A DNA stretch of 64,000 nt from Bradyrhizobium sp. Tv2a-2 (GCF_000472425.1 NZ_AXAI01000004.1:421640-485639); one strand, 5' to 3'. Positions 38,199-47,581 are shown, numbered from the stretch's first letter. Notes: a model not told the origin generated them from the sequence alone. Numbers and translations: made by a program.

Positions 38199-38495
38199 TC
38201 AGCCCTTTGACAGGGCGGCAAACACCGTATCGGGTGCATGCGCGATGACGGCGAGCAAGGCGCGCGCCGGCCCGCGCGGCATGCGCTTGCCCTGCTCCCA
38301 GTTCCTGATGGTTTCGACGGGCACGCCGACCTTGGCGGCAAATTCCTGCTGGGTGAGCTGCGCGCGGCGGCGCAGGTCGCGCACGGCCAGCGTCTCGCCC
38401 CCCGCCCTTGCATCCATCTCGGGCGCGAGCGGAAATTCCCGCCCGTCGCGCAATTCAACAATCCGACCGTCCGCCTTCAGCCGAAACCGCTGCAT
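38199..38495 (-). CDS. HTH (XRE-type) regulator resembling an orphan antitoxin
   Basis: 98 residues. C-terminal helix-turn-helix LTQQEFAAKVGVPVETIRNWEQGKRMP followed by GPARALLAVI, the pattern of YiaG/HigA/MqsA-type DNA-binding domains. The first 45 residues contain RIVELRDGREFPL, a beta hairpin. No toxin gene (HigB, RelE or MqsR type) adjoins it; flanks are an aldo/keto reductase and a deacetylase. It may be an autonomous repressor. Confidence 0.8.
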   Translation of the reverse strand: MQRFRLKADGRIVELRDGREFPLAPEMDARAGGETLAVRDLRRRAQLTQQEFAAKVGVPVETIRNWEQGKRMPRGPARALLAVIAHAPDTVFAALSKG

Positions 38496-38651
38496 GACTT
38501 AACCCCGCGCTGTTCCACGTGCGAGACCGGATTGCAACCGCCGAACAAGACTCGAATTTGCCGATCGCGCCCGCTAAAAGCATCATCGGTCAAGCCGATT
38601 AAGGCGTGATTAACGATAATCGCCCGAGTTTTCACATGGAGATTTCTTGCT

Positions 38652-39443
38652 TTGAATTGCTCCACCCTTGTTGCTTCGTTATTCGTGTTGGCTGTGCTCG
38701 GTGGAACCGCGCAGGCCGCGACCACTGATTGCCCGCGCAAGGATGCGCTCGGCACTTCGCGCGTCATCGCCGTCGATGCGGCGACTTATCCGCGTGTCGG
38801 CCTGAAGAGCTTTCCGCAATCCCTGCCCCTGCGCGACAAGGAGGTGGTGCTGACCTTCGACGACGGGCCCTGGCCGCCGACGACCAAGAAAGTATTGGCT
38901 GCGCTGGCCCAGGAATGCGTGCACGCGACTTTCTTCCTGATCGGCAAGCCGGCCTCCGAGCATCCTGACATCGTGAAGCTGATCGAGGCAGGCGGCCACA
39001 CGATCGGCCATCATAGCTGGTCGCATCCGGATCTCGCGCACATGCCCGAAAGCGATGCGATCAGTCAGATCGACCGCGGCATCGCAGCCGATGAAAAGGC
39101 GCTGCACGGCACCGCGACGACCACGCCGTCGACACCGTTCTTCCGGTTTCCCGGCTTCCAATCGACCCCTGCCCTGCTTGATCTCATGCAATCGCGCGGC
39201 ATCTCGGTGTTCGGTGCCGACCTCTGGGCCAGCGACTGGCACGAAATGTCATCGAAACAGGAACTCGAGCTCCTGATCCGGCGGCTGAAGGAGGCGCGAA
39301 AGGGCATCATCCTCCTGCACGATCCCAAGGCGCACACCGCGGCCATGTTGCCGGCTTTTTTGCGCTATCTGCGCGAGAACGACTATCACGTGGTGCAAGT
39401 CGTCCCGAAGCAAGCCACGGTTGATATCAGCCGGACGCCCTGA
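38652..39443 (+). CDS. Secreted polysaccharide deacetylase (CE4/NodB fold), copy 1
   Basis: 263 residues, TTG start with GGAG about 9 nt upstream. Signal peptide to TAQAA. Catalytic motifs: TFDDGPWPP (catalytic Asp and metal Asp), GHHSWSHPD (metal His pair), FFRFPGF and LLHD. It would de-N-acetylate a GlcNAc-type polymer or peptidoglycan outside the membrane. Followed 109 nt later by a paralogue with the same N-terminal layout (Cys-Pro, GTSR, PRxG, LPLRD). Confidence 0.92.
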   Translation: MNCSTLVASLFVLAVLGGTAQAATTDCPRKDALGTSRVIAVDAATYPRVGLKSFPQSLPLRDKEVVLTFDDGPWPPTTKKVLAALAQECVHATFFLIGKPASEHPDIVKLIEAGGHTIGHHSWSHPDLAHMPESDAISQIDRGIAADEKALHGTATTTPSTPFFRFPGFQSTPALLDLMQSRGISVFGADLWASDWHEMSSKQELELLIRRLKEARKGIILLHDPKAHTAAMLPAFLRYLRENDYHVVQVVPKQATVDISRTP

Positions 39444-39552
39444 TGTGACGTCTTTGTGACATCAAAAGGTGCGTGACTGGGCGGTTAATGTTGTGTTCAT
39501 CCGCTTGTATGCAATCATGGTCTAGTCGAGCGGGAATGCGAGCGGTTGAGTG

Positions 39553-40872
39553 ATGGGAAGTAGCAGCACGATCGGCGTCCGGATCGGTGGATTGGCCATG
39601 CTGGCGCTGGCCTCGCTCCACGTCCCGGCGGCCCTTGCCGAGGAATGTCCCGGCCACCCCGACGCGATCGGCACCTCGCGCACCATCGTGGTCGATCCAC
39701 TCGCACACCCGCGCATCGGCACCATGCAATATCCGGAAACGCTGCCGCTGCGCGACCACGAGGTGGTGCTGACCTTCGACGACGGCCCGCTGCCGAAGAA
39801 CAGCAACCAGGTGCTGCAGATCCTCGCCGACAATTGCGCCAAGGCGACGTTCTTCCTGATCGGCGAGCAGGCGCGTGCCTTTCCGGACGGCGTGCGCAAG
39901 CTGGTCGCCGCCGGCCACACCATCGGCACGCACAGCCAGACGCATCCGCTCACCTTTGAAAAAATGCCGATGGACAAGGTGCAGAAGCAGGTCGACGACG
40001 GCATCGCCTCGGTGACGGCGGCGTTGACCGACCCATCGGCGTTGGCGCCATTCTTCCGCGTTCCCGGGCTTTTGCGCGGGCCGAACGTCGAGCAATATCT
40101 CGGCTCCAAGGGCATCCAGATCTGGAGCGCAGACTTCCTCGCCGACGATTGGCGGCACATCTCCTCGGCCAAGGTCTATGACCTTGCGATCAAGCGGCTG
40201 GAGGCCAGGCACAAGGGCATCCTGCTCCTGCACGACATCCAGGCGCGGACCGCAGCGGCGCTGCCGAAGATTTTGCATGAAATGAAGGTGCGTGGCTACC
40301 ACATCGTCCAGGTGGTGCCCGCAACGCCCGACCGGCCGGCGACACCGACCGACCCGCAGGACTGGCGCGAGCATCCGGCGCCGGAGACCCTGCCTGTTGC
40401 CGAGCGGCCGAAATTCCCGAGTTTCGTGTTTGCCGAGGCCGAGCAGCTGGTGGCACCCGTTGCTTCGGACTTCTCGACGCCTGACGGCAAATTGCTCCTG
40501 AGCGGAGAGCCGTTCGACCGTGTCAAGCGGCCTATGCAGAACAATCCCGCGGCGCTCTGGCCCAATCCCGTGCCGCCGGCCGAGGACGCCGCCGCAATAC
40601 TGCCGGCCCCATCCGAGACCGTGTTCGCGATGCCGGAGAAGACCCAGCCTCCAGTGCAAGCGGCCGCCGCGCAGACCAACGAACCCGAGCCGCCCGCGGC
40701 GGCTGCACGCGCCGGGCACAGGGTCGCCGTCGGTAGACTTGGCCATGGACGCGGCAATCAGAGGCACGCAGGCCATGTCGGCAAGTCTGGGAAGATGCAG
40801 CAGGCCGAAGCCGCCAAGATCACACCACGCCGCCAGGTGAAAGTCGCCAGCCTGAAGAAACGCGAGAAGTAA
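39553..40872 (+). CDS. Secreted polysaccharide deacetylase (CE4/NodB fold), copy 2 with long C-terminal tail
   Basis: 439 residues (GTG at 39550 is an alternative). Signal peptide to ALAEE; CE4 motifs TFDDGPLPK, GTHSQTHPL, FFRVPGL, LLHD. The domain ends near residue 265 and is followed by about 170 residues rich in Pro/Ala and finally basic residues (RHAGHVGKSGK, KKREK). The tail is absent in copy 1. Both copies share GTSR and LPLRD blocks, so they arose by duplication. Convergent to the MBOAT gene with a repeat between. Confidence 0.9.
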   Translation: MGSSSTIGVRIGGLAMLALASLHVPAALAEECPGHPDAIGTSRTIVVDPLAHPRIGTMQYPETLPLRDHEVVLTFDDGPLPKNSNQVLQILADNCAKATFFLIGEQARAFPDGVRKLVAAGHTIGTHSQTHPLTFEKMPMDKVQKQVDDGIASVTAALTDPSALAPFFRVPGLLRGPNVEQYLGSKGIQIWSADFLADDWRHISSAKVYDLAIKRLEARHKGILLLHDIQARTAAALPKILHEMKVRGYHIVQVVPATPDRPATPTDPQDWREHPAPETLPVAERPKFPSFVFAEAEQLVAPVASDFSTPDGKLLLSGEPFDRVKRPMQNNPAALWPNPVPPAEDAAAILPAPSETVFAMPEKTQPPVQAAAAQTNEPEPPAAAARAGHRVAVGRLGHGRGNQRHAGHVGKSGKMQQAEAAKITPRRQVKVASLKKREK

Positions 40873-40976
40873 GCGCATGCTCAAGCCGCCATCCAGGCGG
40901 TCATGTGCACCCGTCCGCGAGCTTCCTCAGCTCGCGAACTGGCCTTAGACAAACTCCGTCGAATGATATCGATCTA

Positions 40977-41080
40977 AAGTGTTTTCGAGCGAAGTGGGGA
41001 CCGGTTCGCGTGAAGAAAACGCGTCAAAACAAGAATCTAGAGCTCCGGTTCTGATTCAATCAGAACCGGAAATGCTCTTA
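40977..41080 (-). repeat. Intergenic repeat, family B copy 2 (inverted)
   Basis: Inverse of 12758-12863: GTGTTTTCGAGCGAAGTGG ... GTGAAGAAAACGCGTCAAAAC ... GGTTCTGATTCAATCAGAACC ... AAATGCTCT. The last base triplet forms the TAA stop of the MBOAT gene. The rest of the gap 40873-40976 holds nothing seen. Confidence 0.85.
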
Positions 41081-42568
41081 GAACTGGAAGTAGAGAAACT
41101 CGACGCGCTGCCACATCCCGAACAGCGAAATCGCCAGCGCGACGGCGCAGAGCACTGCCCAGCCCAGACTCAGCCGCCAGCACAGGAAGCTGCGGCTCTC
41201 CGGCGCATGGCGGTATTCGCGGTATCTGAAGGTCTGGGGCACGTTGGGCAGCAGCAGCGCAACCGCCAGCGCCGACATCACCGCGCCCCAGCCGATCAAA
41301 AGCAGCCTCCCCTCACCGACCAGCACCGGCAGATCCATTACGCGAACGACGCCATCGGACACATAGGCAGTGCCGGCAGCCTTGAGCCCCGCCAGGCTGG
41401 TCAGCATCTGCCCTGCTCCCAGCAGCGTCTTGGCGCGAAAGAACACCCAGGCGATCACGACCGCGAGAAATGTCAGGCCCCACGCGGCCGCTTGTCCGAC
41501 GGCGCCTTCCGGCCATCGGCGCTTGCGGTCCCGCCACTGGTGGTTCACGACCAGATAGAGGCCGTGCAGCCCGCCCCAGATCAGGAAGGTCCACCCCGCC
41601 CCGTGCCACAACCCGCCAAGCAGCATCGTCAGCATCAGGTTGATGTAGCGCCGCCCGACGCCGAACCTGTTGCCGCCGAGCGGGATGTAGAGATAGTCGC
41701 GCAGGAAGCGCGACAGCGTGATGTGCCAGCGCCGCCAGAACTCGATGATCGAGACAGCCTTGTAGGGCGAGCGGAAATTGACGGGCAAGCGAATGCCGAA
41801 CAGCAGCGCGAGCCCGATCGCCATGTCGGAATAGCCGGAGAAGTCGAAGTAGATCTGCAAGGTGTAGGCGAGGATCGCAAGCCACGCCCATTGCGTCGGC
41901 ACGCTGCCGCCCAGGTCCACATGCGCGAAGAGCGGATTGGCAAATTGCGCGAGGTTGTCGGCAATCACGACCTTCTTGAACAAACCGGCGACAAAGATCG
42001 CCCAGCCTTGCGCCGCAAGCCGTGCCGAGCGGCCCAACCGCTCGCGCTTGAACTGCGGGATCATCTCCGCATGATGCACAAGCGGACCCGCGATCAGGTG
42101 CGGGAAGAAGGCGACGAACAGCGTGAAGCTTATGATGTCACGCTCGACCTTGGCGCCACGCATCACGTCGACCAGATAGGCGATCTGCTGGAACGTGAAG
42201 AATGAGATGCCGAGCGGCAGGATGATATCGAGGTGCGGGAGGGACGCGCCGCTCACATCATGGACGGTATCGAGGAGGAAATTGGCGTATTTGAAAAAGC
42301 CGAGCAGCGCGAGATTGAGGGCTACGCCGCACAGACCGACCGCGCGGCGGCGCAGCGGATCCTCCATCGCGAGCCCGAGCAGGAAGTTGGTCGCAACGGA
42401 CGCCAGAAACAAAAGCAGGTAGACCGGCCGCCACGCGCCGTAGAACACCAGCGACGCCGCCACGAGCACCAGAATCCCCGCCCGCGGCGAATGAAGGCGC
42501 GCGGCCGCAAAGGCCAGGATGGTGGCAGGCAGGAATTGAAACAGGAATGTAAAGGACGAGAACAGCAT
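41078..42568 (-). CDS. MBOAT-family O-acyltransferase (AlgI-like)
   Basis: 496 residues, about ten membrane helices. MBOAT signature with the likely catalytic His in LGGLWHGAGWTFLIWGGLHG, plus FWRRWHITLSRFLRDYLYIPLGGNR (conserved His and Arg) and PHLIAGPLVHH. Proteins of this type move acetyl groups across the membrane onto exopolysaccharides or peptidoglycan. The next gene on the strand (42578) encodes a periplasmic SGNH-like protein, the usual second half of such acetylation systems. Ends in a repeat. Confidence 0.94.
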   Translation of the reverse strand: MLFSSFTFLFQFLPATILAFAAARLHSPRAGILVLVAASLVFYGAWRPVYLLLFLASVATNFLLGLAMEDPLRRRAVGLCGVALNLALLGFFKYANFLLDTVHDVSGASLPHLDIILPLGISFFTFQQIAYLVDVMRGAKVERDIISFTLFVAFFPHLIAGPLVHHAEMIPQFKRERLGRSARLAAQGWAIFVAGLFKKVVIADNLAQFANPLFAHVDLGGSVPTQWAWLAILAYTLQIYFDFSGYSDMAIGLALLFGIRLPVNFRSPYKAVSIIEFWRRWHITLSRFLRDYLYIPLGGNRFGVGRRYINLMLTMLLGGLWHGAGWTFLIWGGLHGLYLVVNHQWRDRKRRWPEGAVGQAAAWGLTFLAVVIAWVFFRAKTLLGAGQMLTSLAGLKAAGTAYVSDGVVRVMDLPVLVGEGRLLLIGWGAVMSALAVALLLPNVPQTFRYREYRHAPESRSFLCWRLSLGWAVLCAVALAISLFGMWQRVEFLYFQF

Positions 42569-42577
42569 CGCGGGCGG

Positions 42578-43528
42578 CTACAGGTTCAGCCGCGCCACCA
42601 GCGCGCGGGTATAGATCGGCACGCCTGAAGCGGTGACGTGCATCTCGTCTGCATAGTCGGCTTGTGCGAGCGAAGGGATCGACGGCAGATTGATCACCTC
42701 GAAGCCGCAGCGCCGGCCGGCATCTTCGACCAGAGCGACGTAGGCGTCATCCCTTTCCCGCCAGTTTGGATCGGACGCGCGATCATAGCGCGGGGCCCAG
42801 GGCGGGATCACCACGGTGAGCTTGCGTGTTAGCTTGACCATGTCGCACAGAGCGCCGATCTCGAAGTGCGTCTTCGGCCCCGTGAGGTCCCAGTTCGCGT
42901 AATGGCCGTGCGCCCCGATGGTCGCGGGCCAGCGGTCCGCCGGCTGGGATCGATCGATCGTCACCAGCCCGAACGCAGCAGGCGCGGCTGCGCGATCGGC
43001 AATGTCCTGGTCCGCGGCAAGACGCGAGGCAAACGCCTCGCGCACGAAGCGGATCAGCGTGCCGATCCGCAACGGCAGAAAGCCGGCCATTTGATCCGCG
43101 ACCGGCAACCGCGCCGTCACATCGAGCGGATAGATCGCCGCAGACTTCACGCCTTCATTGAACAGGAACGGCGCCACGCTCGTGACCACGTGAGCGTTGC
43201 GAAATGCATCGGGCTCGCGGCGCATCGCGGCCTCGAGCGCCAGCGGCTCGCCCGCATCATAGGCGATGTTGACGGCATCGCCCGGGCGCTTGCCGGTGAG
43301 TTGCGCGGCGAGAACCGGATCGACCTGGTATTCGGTCCGGCTTTCGCCTGCGAAGATCAGGGAGGGATGAGTTTTCAGGAGCGGCAGCTTCTTCGCCAAG
43401 AGCGCCGGCACGTCGTCATGAACATGCCGCGCAACCGACAACAACCCGCCCAGCGCGGCGAGCCACGCCAGCGCGCTCAGCGCCAGCGTGAGACAGAGCC
43501 AGCTCCTTGCCCCCGACACGGCCCGCAT
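42578..43528 (-). CDS. SGNH-like periplasmic partner of the MBOAT protein
   Basis: 316 residues from the ATG at 43528; the open frame reaches 43702 but that part overlaps a repeat relic. An N-terminal membrane anchor (LTLALSALAWLAALGGLL) is followed by a block I-like FAGESRTEYQVDP (Ser nucleophile candidate) and a block V-like YADEMHVTASG (Asp and His). It resembles AlgJ/DltD-type SGNH proteins that finish acetyl transfer. It is 9 nt upstream of the MBOAT gene on the same strand, so the two are one operon. Confidence 0.8.
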   Translation of the reverse strand: MRAVSGARSWLCLTLALSALAWLAALGGLLSVARHVHDDVPALLAKKLPLLKTHPSLIFAGESRTEYQVDPVLAAQLTGKRPGDAVNIAYDAGEPLALEAAMRREPDAFRNAHVVTSVAPFLFNEGVKSAAIYPLDVTARLPVADQMAGFLPLRIGTLIRFVREAFASRLAADQDIADRAAAPAAFGLVTIDRSQPADRWPATIGAHGHYANWDLTGPKTHFEIGALCDMVKLTRKLTVVIPPWAPRYDRASDPNWRERDDAYVALVEDAGRRCGFEVINLPSIPSLAQADYADEMHVTASGVPIYTRALVARLNL

Positions 43529-43586
43529 CCGCGACCACGTGGATCGCAAAGAAGGCAGGATTGTGATCGATGCGGCGGCTGCCCGG

Positions 43587-43637
43587 AGCAATCCAGAGCC
43601 ACGAGCGTGGCGTGCTTCGCCTACGTTCGCAACAACG
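43587..43637. repeat. Intergenic repeat, family C copy 3 (truncated)
   Basis: GCAATCCAGAGCCACGAGCG ... GTGCTTCGCCTACGTTCGCAA, with the CATTG ends lost. It lies upstream of the SGNH gene in a 195 bp gap, followed by another fragment of repeated type (CGTCCCGACGAAGGCCGGGA). Confidence 0.6.
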
Positions 43638-43723
43638 GACTTTGCTGTTTGAATATTGGATCGGAACGCGTCGACGAGTCGTCCCGACGAAGGCCGGGAC
43701 AACGGCGGCTTACTCGCCGCCCC

Positions 43724-44098
43724 TCAATCCGTCACGATCTTGGCGACGCAGAGCAGCACGACGAGGGCGAGGAAGAACAGGTCCATATAGGCCTTCACCT
43801 CGCTGTCGCGGCGCAGCACACTGACGTCGGCGATGGTCTGCTTCTTCAGCGGCGACACCGCGCCGCCTTGGTCGATCAGCGAAACCAGCCTGCGCGCCTC
43901 GACCTCCATCCGCTCGATCTTCTGGTAGAAGAAGAACTGCCGCACCGCCGAGACCGCGCGCATGCCGGCATAGACCAGGACCAGCATCGCGAGGATGGCG
44001 CGGTTGTTGTACTTCTCGATGTAGTTCAGGCTGAAATAGACCGCGGCGAGGAAGGCAAAATTGGTGAGGAACCGGTAGACGAAGCTCAGGATTCTCAT
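43724..44098 (-). CDS. Small two-helix membrane protein, function unknown
   Basis: 124 residues from the ATG at 44098 (GGGGAG upstream). Helix 1 FLTNFAFLAAVYFSLNY, helix 2 ILAMLVLVYAGMRAV and a C-terminal hydrophobic FFLALVVLLCVAKI. A basic middle (KIERMEVEARRL) separates them. I do not recognise a family. It precedes the SGNH/MBOAT pair with 195 nt between, so linkage is not assured. Confidence 0.7.
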   Translation of the reverse strand: MRILSFVYRFLTNFAFLAAVYFSLNYIEKYNNRAILAMLVLVYAGMRAVSAVRQFFFYQKIERMEVEARRLVSLIDQGGAVSPLKKQTIADVSVLRRDSEVKAYMDLFFLALVVLLCVAKIVTD

Positions 44099-44380
44099 GC
44101 AGCTCCCCGAATGGCTTAGGTGTCGTCCTGCTCGCGCACGAGCCTCGCCGTCAAGCCGCGCGACAGGAGCAGCGGAACGCGACTCCCGACCGGGCTTACG
44201 CCAATGTTGTAACAGCGAGGCAACGGATGCACGGCCCGCCCGCACTTGTCCCCAACGCAGCCCGGCCGCCCGCTCATTTACGCGTGCGAACGAACACCTT
44301 CAACCCCAATTCCGTTTGCGTCGTCGGGCAGAGTATATGAATCGTCTATTTTATCGGGGTGACTTGAGCGAGGAACGGGC

Positions 44381-45349
44381 ATGAGACGGCGCGATGTCTT
44401 CACCCTATTCGGCGGCCTCGCCGCGCTCGGTGCAATGCCGCGGAGCTTTGCCGACGCGTATCCGGCACGTGCGGTGCGTATCATTGCGGGCTTTGCCGCC
44501 GGCGGCGGGGTCGACATCACCGCGCGCCTGATCGGCCAGTGGCTGTCGGACCGGCTGGGCCAGCCCTTCGTGGTCGAAAACCGCACCGGCGCCGACGGCA
44601 ATATCGCGACCGAAGCTGCGATCAAGGCGGACGCCGACGGCTACACGCTGCTGCTCGCCACGCTGCCGAACGCGGTGAATGCAACGCTCTATCCCCACCT
44701 CAAGTTCGATTTTTTGCGCGACAGCGCTCCCGTCGCCGGTGTCATTCGCGTGCCGATGGTGGCGCTGGTCCATCCCTCGCTCGAAGTCGCGGACGTGCCC
44801 GCGCTGATCGCCTATGCGAAAGCCAATCCGGGCAAGATCAACATGGCCTCGGCCGGCACCGGCAGCGCGCCGCATATGGCGGGCGAATTATTCTGCGCCA
44901 TGGCGGGCGTCGCCATGATGCATGTCCCCTATCGCGGCCAGAGCCCGGCGCTAGCGGACCTTTTGGGCGGCCAGGTCCAGCTCCTGTTTGCCGCAGCGCC
45001 CGGCACCGCCGATTACGTCAGGACCGGGCAGTTGAAGGCGCTCGCCGTGACCAGCCCGACCAGCGCCGAGGTCTTGAAGGAGCTGCCGCTGGTTGCGAGT
45101 TCCCTGCCCGGTTATGAGGCAAGCCAGTGGTACGGCATCGCGGCGCCGCTCAAGACGCCCACAGAAATCGTCGAGCGGCTGAACCGCGAGATCAATGCGG
45201 CCTTTGCCGACAATACGATGCAGTCGCGCTTTGCCGCCATCAGCGGCGACGCGCTGCCGGGCTCGCCAGCCGCATTCGGCAAGCTTGTCGCGGACGAGAC
45301 GGAGAAATGGGCCAAGGTGGTGAAGTTCGCCCAGTTGAAAGTCGAGTAG
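44381..45349 (+). CDS. Tripartite tricarboxylate transporter substrate-binding protein (Bug/TctC)
   Basis: 322 residues. Signal peptide (GLAALGAMPRSFADA), then the Bug fold: YPARAVRIIAGFAAGGGVDITAR, VVENRTGADGNIATEAA, HVPYRGQSPALADLLGGQVQ and LKALAVTS. It captures carboxylated solutes in the periplasm. No tctA/tctB genes are adjacent, so it is an orphan binding protein. An AT-rich stretch (TATATGAATCGTCTATTTTA) lies just upstream. Confidence 0.94.
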   Translation: MRRRDVFTLFGGLAALGAMPRSFADAYPARAVRIIAGFAAGGGVDITARLIGQWLSDRLGQPFVVENRTGADGNIATEAAIKADADGYTLLLATLPNAVNATLYPHLKFDFLRDSAPVAGVIRVPMVALVHPSLEVADVPALIAYAKANPGKINMASAGTGSAPHMAGELFCAMAGVAMMHVPYRGQSPALADLLGGQVQLLFAAAPGTADYVRTGQLKALAVTSPTSAEVLKELPLVASSLPGYEASQWYGIAAPLKTPTEIVERLNREINAAFADNTMQSRFAAISGDALPGSPAAFGKLVADETEKWAKVVKFAQLKVE

Positions 45350-45419
45350 ACGCCACACAATAGCCGCGGGCGCGAGATCGGTTTACAATGTCTCCCGCTC
45401 AACATCTTCGGGTGCGCCG

Positions 45420-45680
45420 ATGCCTAGAAAAGGAATTACCGGCCACGACGAATGGGTCGTCACCGAGGCGCTCGCAACCGCCTACGTGGCGCTGGAGCAG
45501 CTGCCGGAAAAGCACCGGCCAAAGACCCATATGGACGACATCAAGAAGCTGCTTGCCAGCGGCCGCGAGCCTGCGACCGTCAGCCTGCATCTGGCGCAGG
45601 CCAAGTGCCGGCTCAATCCCGACATCGATCCCTTACAGATTTACGAGGAATACGGCATCAGCAGCGACCTCTACGGCTGA
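45420..45680 (+). CDS. Small conserved hypothetical protein
   Basis: 86 residues, soluble. It begins MPRKGITGHDEWVVTEALA and ends LQIYEEYGISSDLYG. Predicted mostly helical, acidic at the C-terminus. No family recognised. Coding potential is good (balanced composition, low stop density). The 128 bp after it are featureless. Confidence 0.55.
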   Translation: MPRKGITGHDEWVVTEALATAYVALEQLPEKHRPKTHMDDIKKLLASGREPATVSLHLAQAKCRLNPDIDPLQIYEEYGISSDLYG

Positions 45681-45808
45681 GCGCACAGCGGATTACCGCC
45701 TGGTCATTGGGGTTGAGCCGAATTTCAGGTCGCCGCCCGGCCCCCGATGGAACCATCCTCCCGCCGTCTCCTTGCGTACTCACGCGGCCGGCACGACCGA
45801 GTACTACA

Positions 45809-46240
45809 TCAACACCCGCCGAGTGACACGCCTCCCGCCAATCGGTCTATGTTTGCCGAGCCGCCATCCGTCGTTGGGACCGCGGGTCCGCAGATGGGTG
45901 GTGGAGCACTTGGCGCCGCGGCGGTGCTGCCCGCGGCCTGTGTTGAAGTATCCGGGCCCTCTCCCGACAGTTCCAGAGGCGACTGAGACGTGTTGGCCGC
46001 GGACGCAGCGATCGATGCGGCGCCGGCGGACGCTGCCGCCGACGATCCCGCCGCGGACGAGCCACCCGTGACCGCGACCACTGCCGTACTAGTAGACGGC
46101 GGAACACTTAGCGGGTCGGAGAAAGCCGCAGTCGTTCCGGTCTCGCCACTGTTCGTCTGGCCGTTCACCTGCGCGCTGGTTTGGGATTGGGCAGCGGTGA
46201 GCCCGAAAAGGAAGATCGCCAGAATGAATATGCGTTGCAT
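45809..46240 (-). CDS. Secreted Ser/Ala/Thr-rich small protein
   Basis: 143 residues. Signal peptide (IFILAIFLFGLTAAQSQTSAQ), then a low-complexity region of about 80 residues (SSAAGSSAAASAGAAS) and a C-terminus with two Cys (PPPICGPAV and the last residue). The composition suggests an unfolded surface or wall-associated protein. The 336 bp gap upstream contains its promoter and the RTX hairpin at 46520-46545. Confidence 0.6.
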   Translation of the reverse strand: MQRIFILAIFLFGLTAAQSQTSAQVNGQTNSGETGTTAAFSDPLSVPPSTSTAVVAVTGGSSAAGSSAAASAGAASIAASAANTSQSPLELSGEGPDTSTQAAGSTAAAPSAPPPICGPAVPTTDGGSANIDRLAGGVSLGGC

Positions 46241-46576
46241 CGCCCTCTCCTACTGGAAAGGCTTTGGCGCCGCCCCGAGGGGGTAACGCTCGATCGATCC
46301 GCAGTCGAAATGAAATTTAGGTAAGGTCAGCAGCCGGACCAGGGCTTGCACCGACCGGCAGCGCGTCGTTCCGCTGCAGCCTTGTTGCACGACTGTTCCA
46401 AACGGACTGGAATGACCGTGGCCTACCCTCTTGGTACTCTCGGCTAGTGCGCCGCGGAGATCAGGAACCTGCCGCTCCAATGTCCCGCCCTCGCTCGCCG
46501 ATGGCCACCCACTTAGGTGTGGCGATGGCAGTTAAGCCATCGCCACAAAGGCTACGAAGCCGTCCTCAGCCCTACG
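46241..46576. other. Intergenic region between the Ser/Ala-rich gene and the RTX gene
   Basis: 336 bp without a supported gene. It holds a strong hairpin at 46520-46545 near the end of the RTX gene and, further left, the promoter region of the 46240 start. Confidence 0.5.
46520..46545 (-). terminator. Hairpin after the RTX gene
   Basis: TGGCGATGGC-agttaa-GCCATCGCCA, a perfect 10 bp stem, 31 nt after the RTX stop. No T-run follows on the - strand, so it may be a stabilising 3' hairpin and not a classical terminator. Confidence 0.55.
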
Positions 46577-47581
46577 TCATGCGAGGTGGAACTGGCTGGC
46601 ATGGGCTTCAAGGTCCGCTACCGTGTGGCCCTGGAATTCAATGCTCGCGCCATTGTCGAGCGTGAGCGTCGCTCCCAGAGTACCATTGGGACCGTCGACC
46701 ATATGGGCAAAGATGTCGAAGTCCGAGCCGACCCCGACGAGATCGACGACATCATTCCCGTTGAGGAAATCTTGGACGACGTCGTGGCTGTTACCACCAG
46801 CCGACGTGCTGAACGTGAAGGTGTCAGCACCCTCTTGCCCGGCCATCACATCGTTGCCGGCGCCACTAACGAGGGTATCATTGCCGGCACCGCCAATCAG
46901 CTCGTCGCCCTTGCCAAACGGCTGGCCACCAGCGATCAGCATGTCGTTGCCGTCGCCTCCGTCGAGGATGCCGTTGCCGATACCATGCAATGTATCGTCA
47001 CCTGCGTCGCCGAATAGATGGTCGATTGCCCCCTGGCCGTTAATGGCGTCAACGTCGCCAGCCCACAAGACGTCTTGACCGTCTCCGCCGTGCAGAGTGT
47101 CAGACCCGGCGCCGCCGATGAGCAAGTCATTATCGAGGCCGCCGTCCAAAGTGTCATTCCCGGAGCCGCCGTTCAGCTGATCGTTGCCAGCATCGCCGAA
47201 CAGCTGATCATCGCCGCCAAGTCTGCCGGCCTCATCACCGGTCAGAATATCGTTACCATCACCACCGTGAAGGATGTCATTCCCGACGCCGCCGTCCAGT
47301 TGATCGTCGCCAGCGCCGCCGAACAACTGATCATTGCCGTTGGTTGCGCCGGCGTCATCCCCGAGCACAATATCATCGCCTTCACCGCCGTAGATAACGT
47401 CGTTGCCGGAGCCGCCAATGAGCAGGTCGTTCCCGGCTTCGCCGTTTATCATGTCGTCGCCGTTCCCGCCGACGATGGTGTCGATCCCCGCAGTTCCGTC
47501 CAGCGTATCCGCGTTGTCGGTGCCCGCGATGATATCGAGTGTGTGTAGAGAGATGTCAGTCAGTCCCAGATTCATATTCAT
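46577..47581 (-). CDS. RTX calcium-binding secreted protein
   Basis: 334 residues from the ATG at 47581 (AGGA upstream). From residue 20 to about 270 it is built of about 20 nonapeptides of GGxGxDxLx type ([27 protein letters not shown]), which fold as a calcium-loaded beta roll. The last 65 residues ([13 protein letters not shown] ... HTVADLEAH) are the usual C-terminal cap carrying the uncleaved type I export signal. No signal peptide and no protease, lipase or adhesin domain. A type I exporter is encoded divergently 395 nt away. Confidence 0.9.
   Translation of the reverse strand: MNMNLGLTDISLHTLDIIAGTDNADTLDGTAGIDTIVGGNGDDMINGEAGNDLLIGGSGNDVIYGGEGDDIVLGDDAGATNGNDQLFGGAGDDQLDGGVGNDILHGGDGNDILTGDEAGRLGGDDQLFGDAGNDQLNGGSGNDTLDGGLDNDLLIGGAGSDTLHGGDGQDVLWAGDVDAINGQGAIDHLFGDAGDDTLHGIGNGILDGGDGNDMLIAGGQPFGKGDELIGGAGNDTLVSGAGNDVMAGQEGADTFTFSTSAGGNSHDVVQDFLNGNDVVDLVGVGSDFDIFAHMVDGPNGTLGATLTLDNGASIEFQGHTVADLEAHASQFHLA

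Noticed and set aside
38652..40872. NodB nodulation factor deacetylase
   Set aside because: Both proteins have signal peptides and lie outside any nod gene context; they are general CE4 enzymes.
46623..47548. Repetitive + strand frames and periodic DNA that could suggest a CRISPR or satellite array
   Set aside because: The periodicity (27 bp) comes from the nonapeptide repeats of the RTX protein on the - strand; there are no identical repeats with unique spacers.
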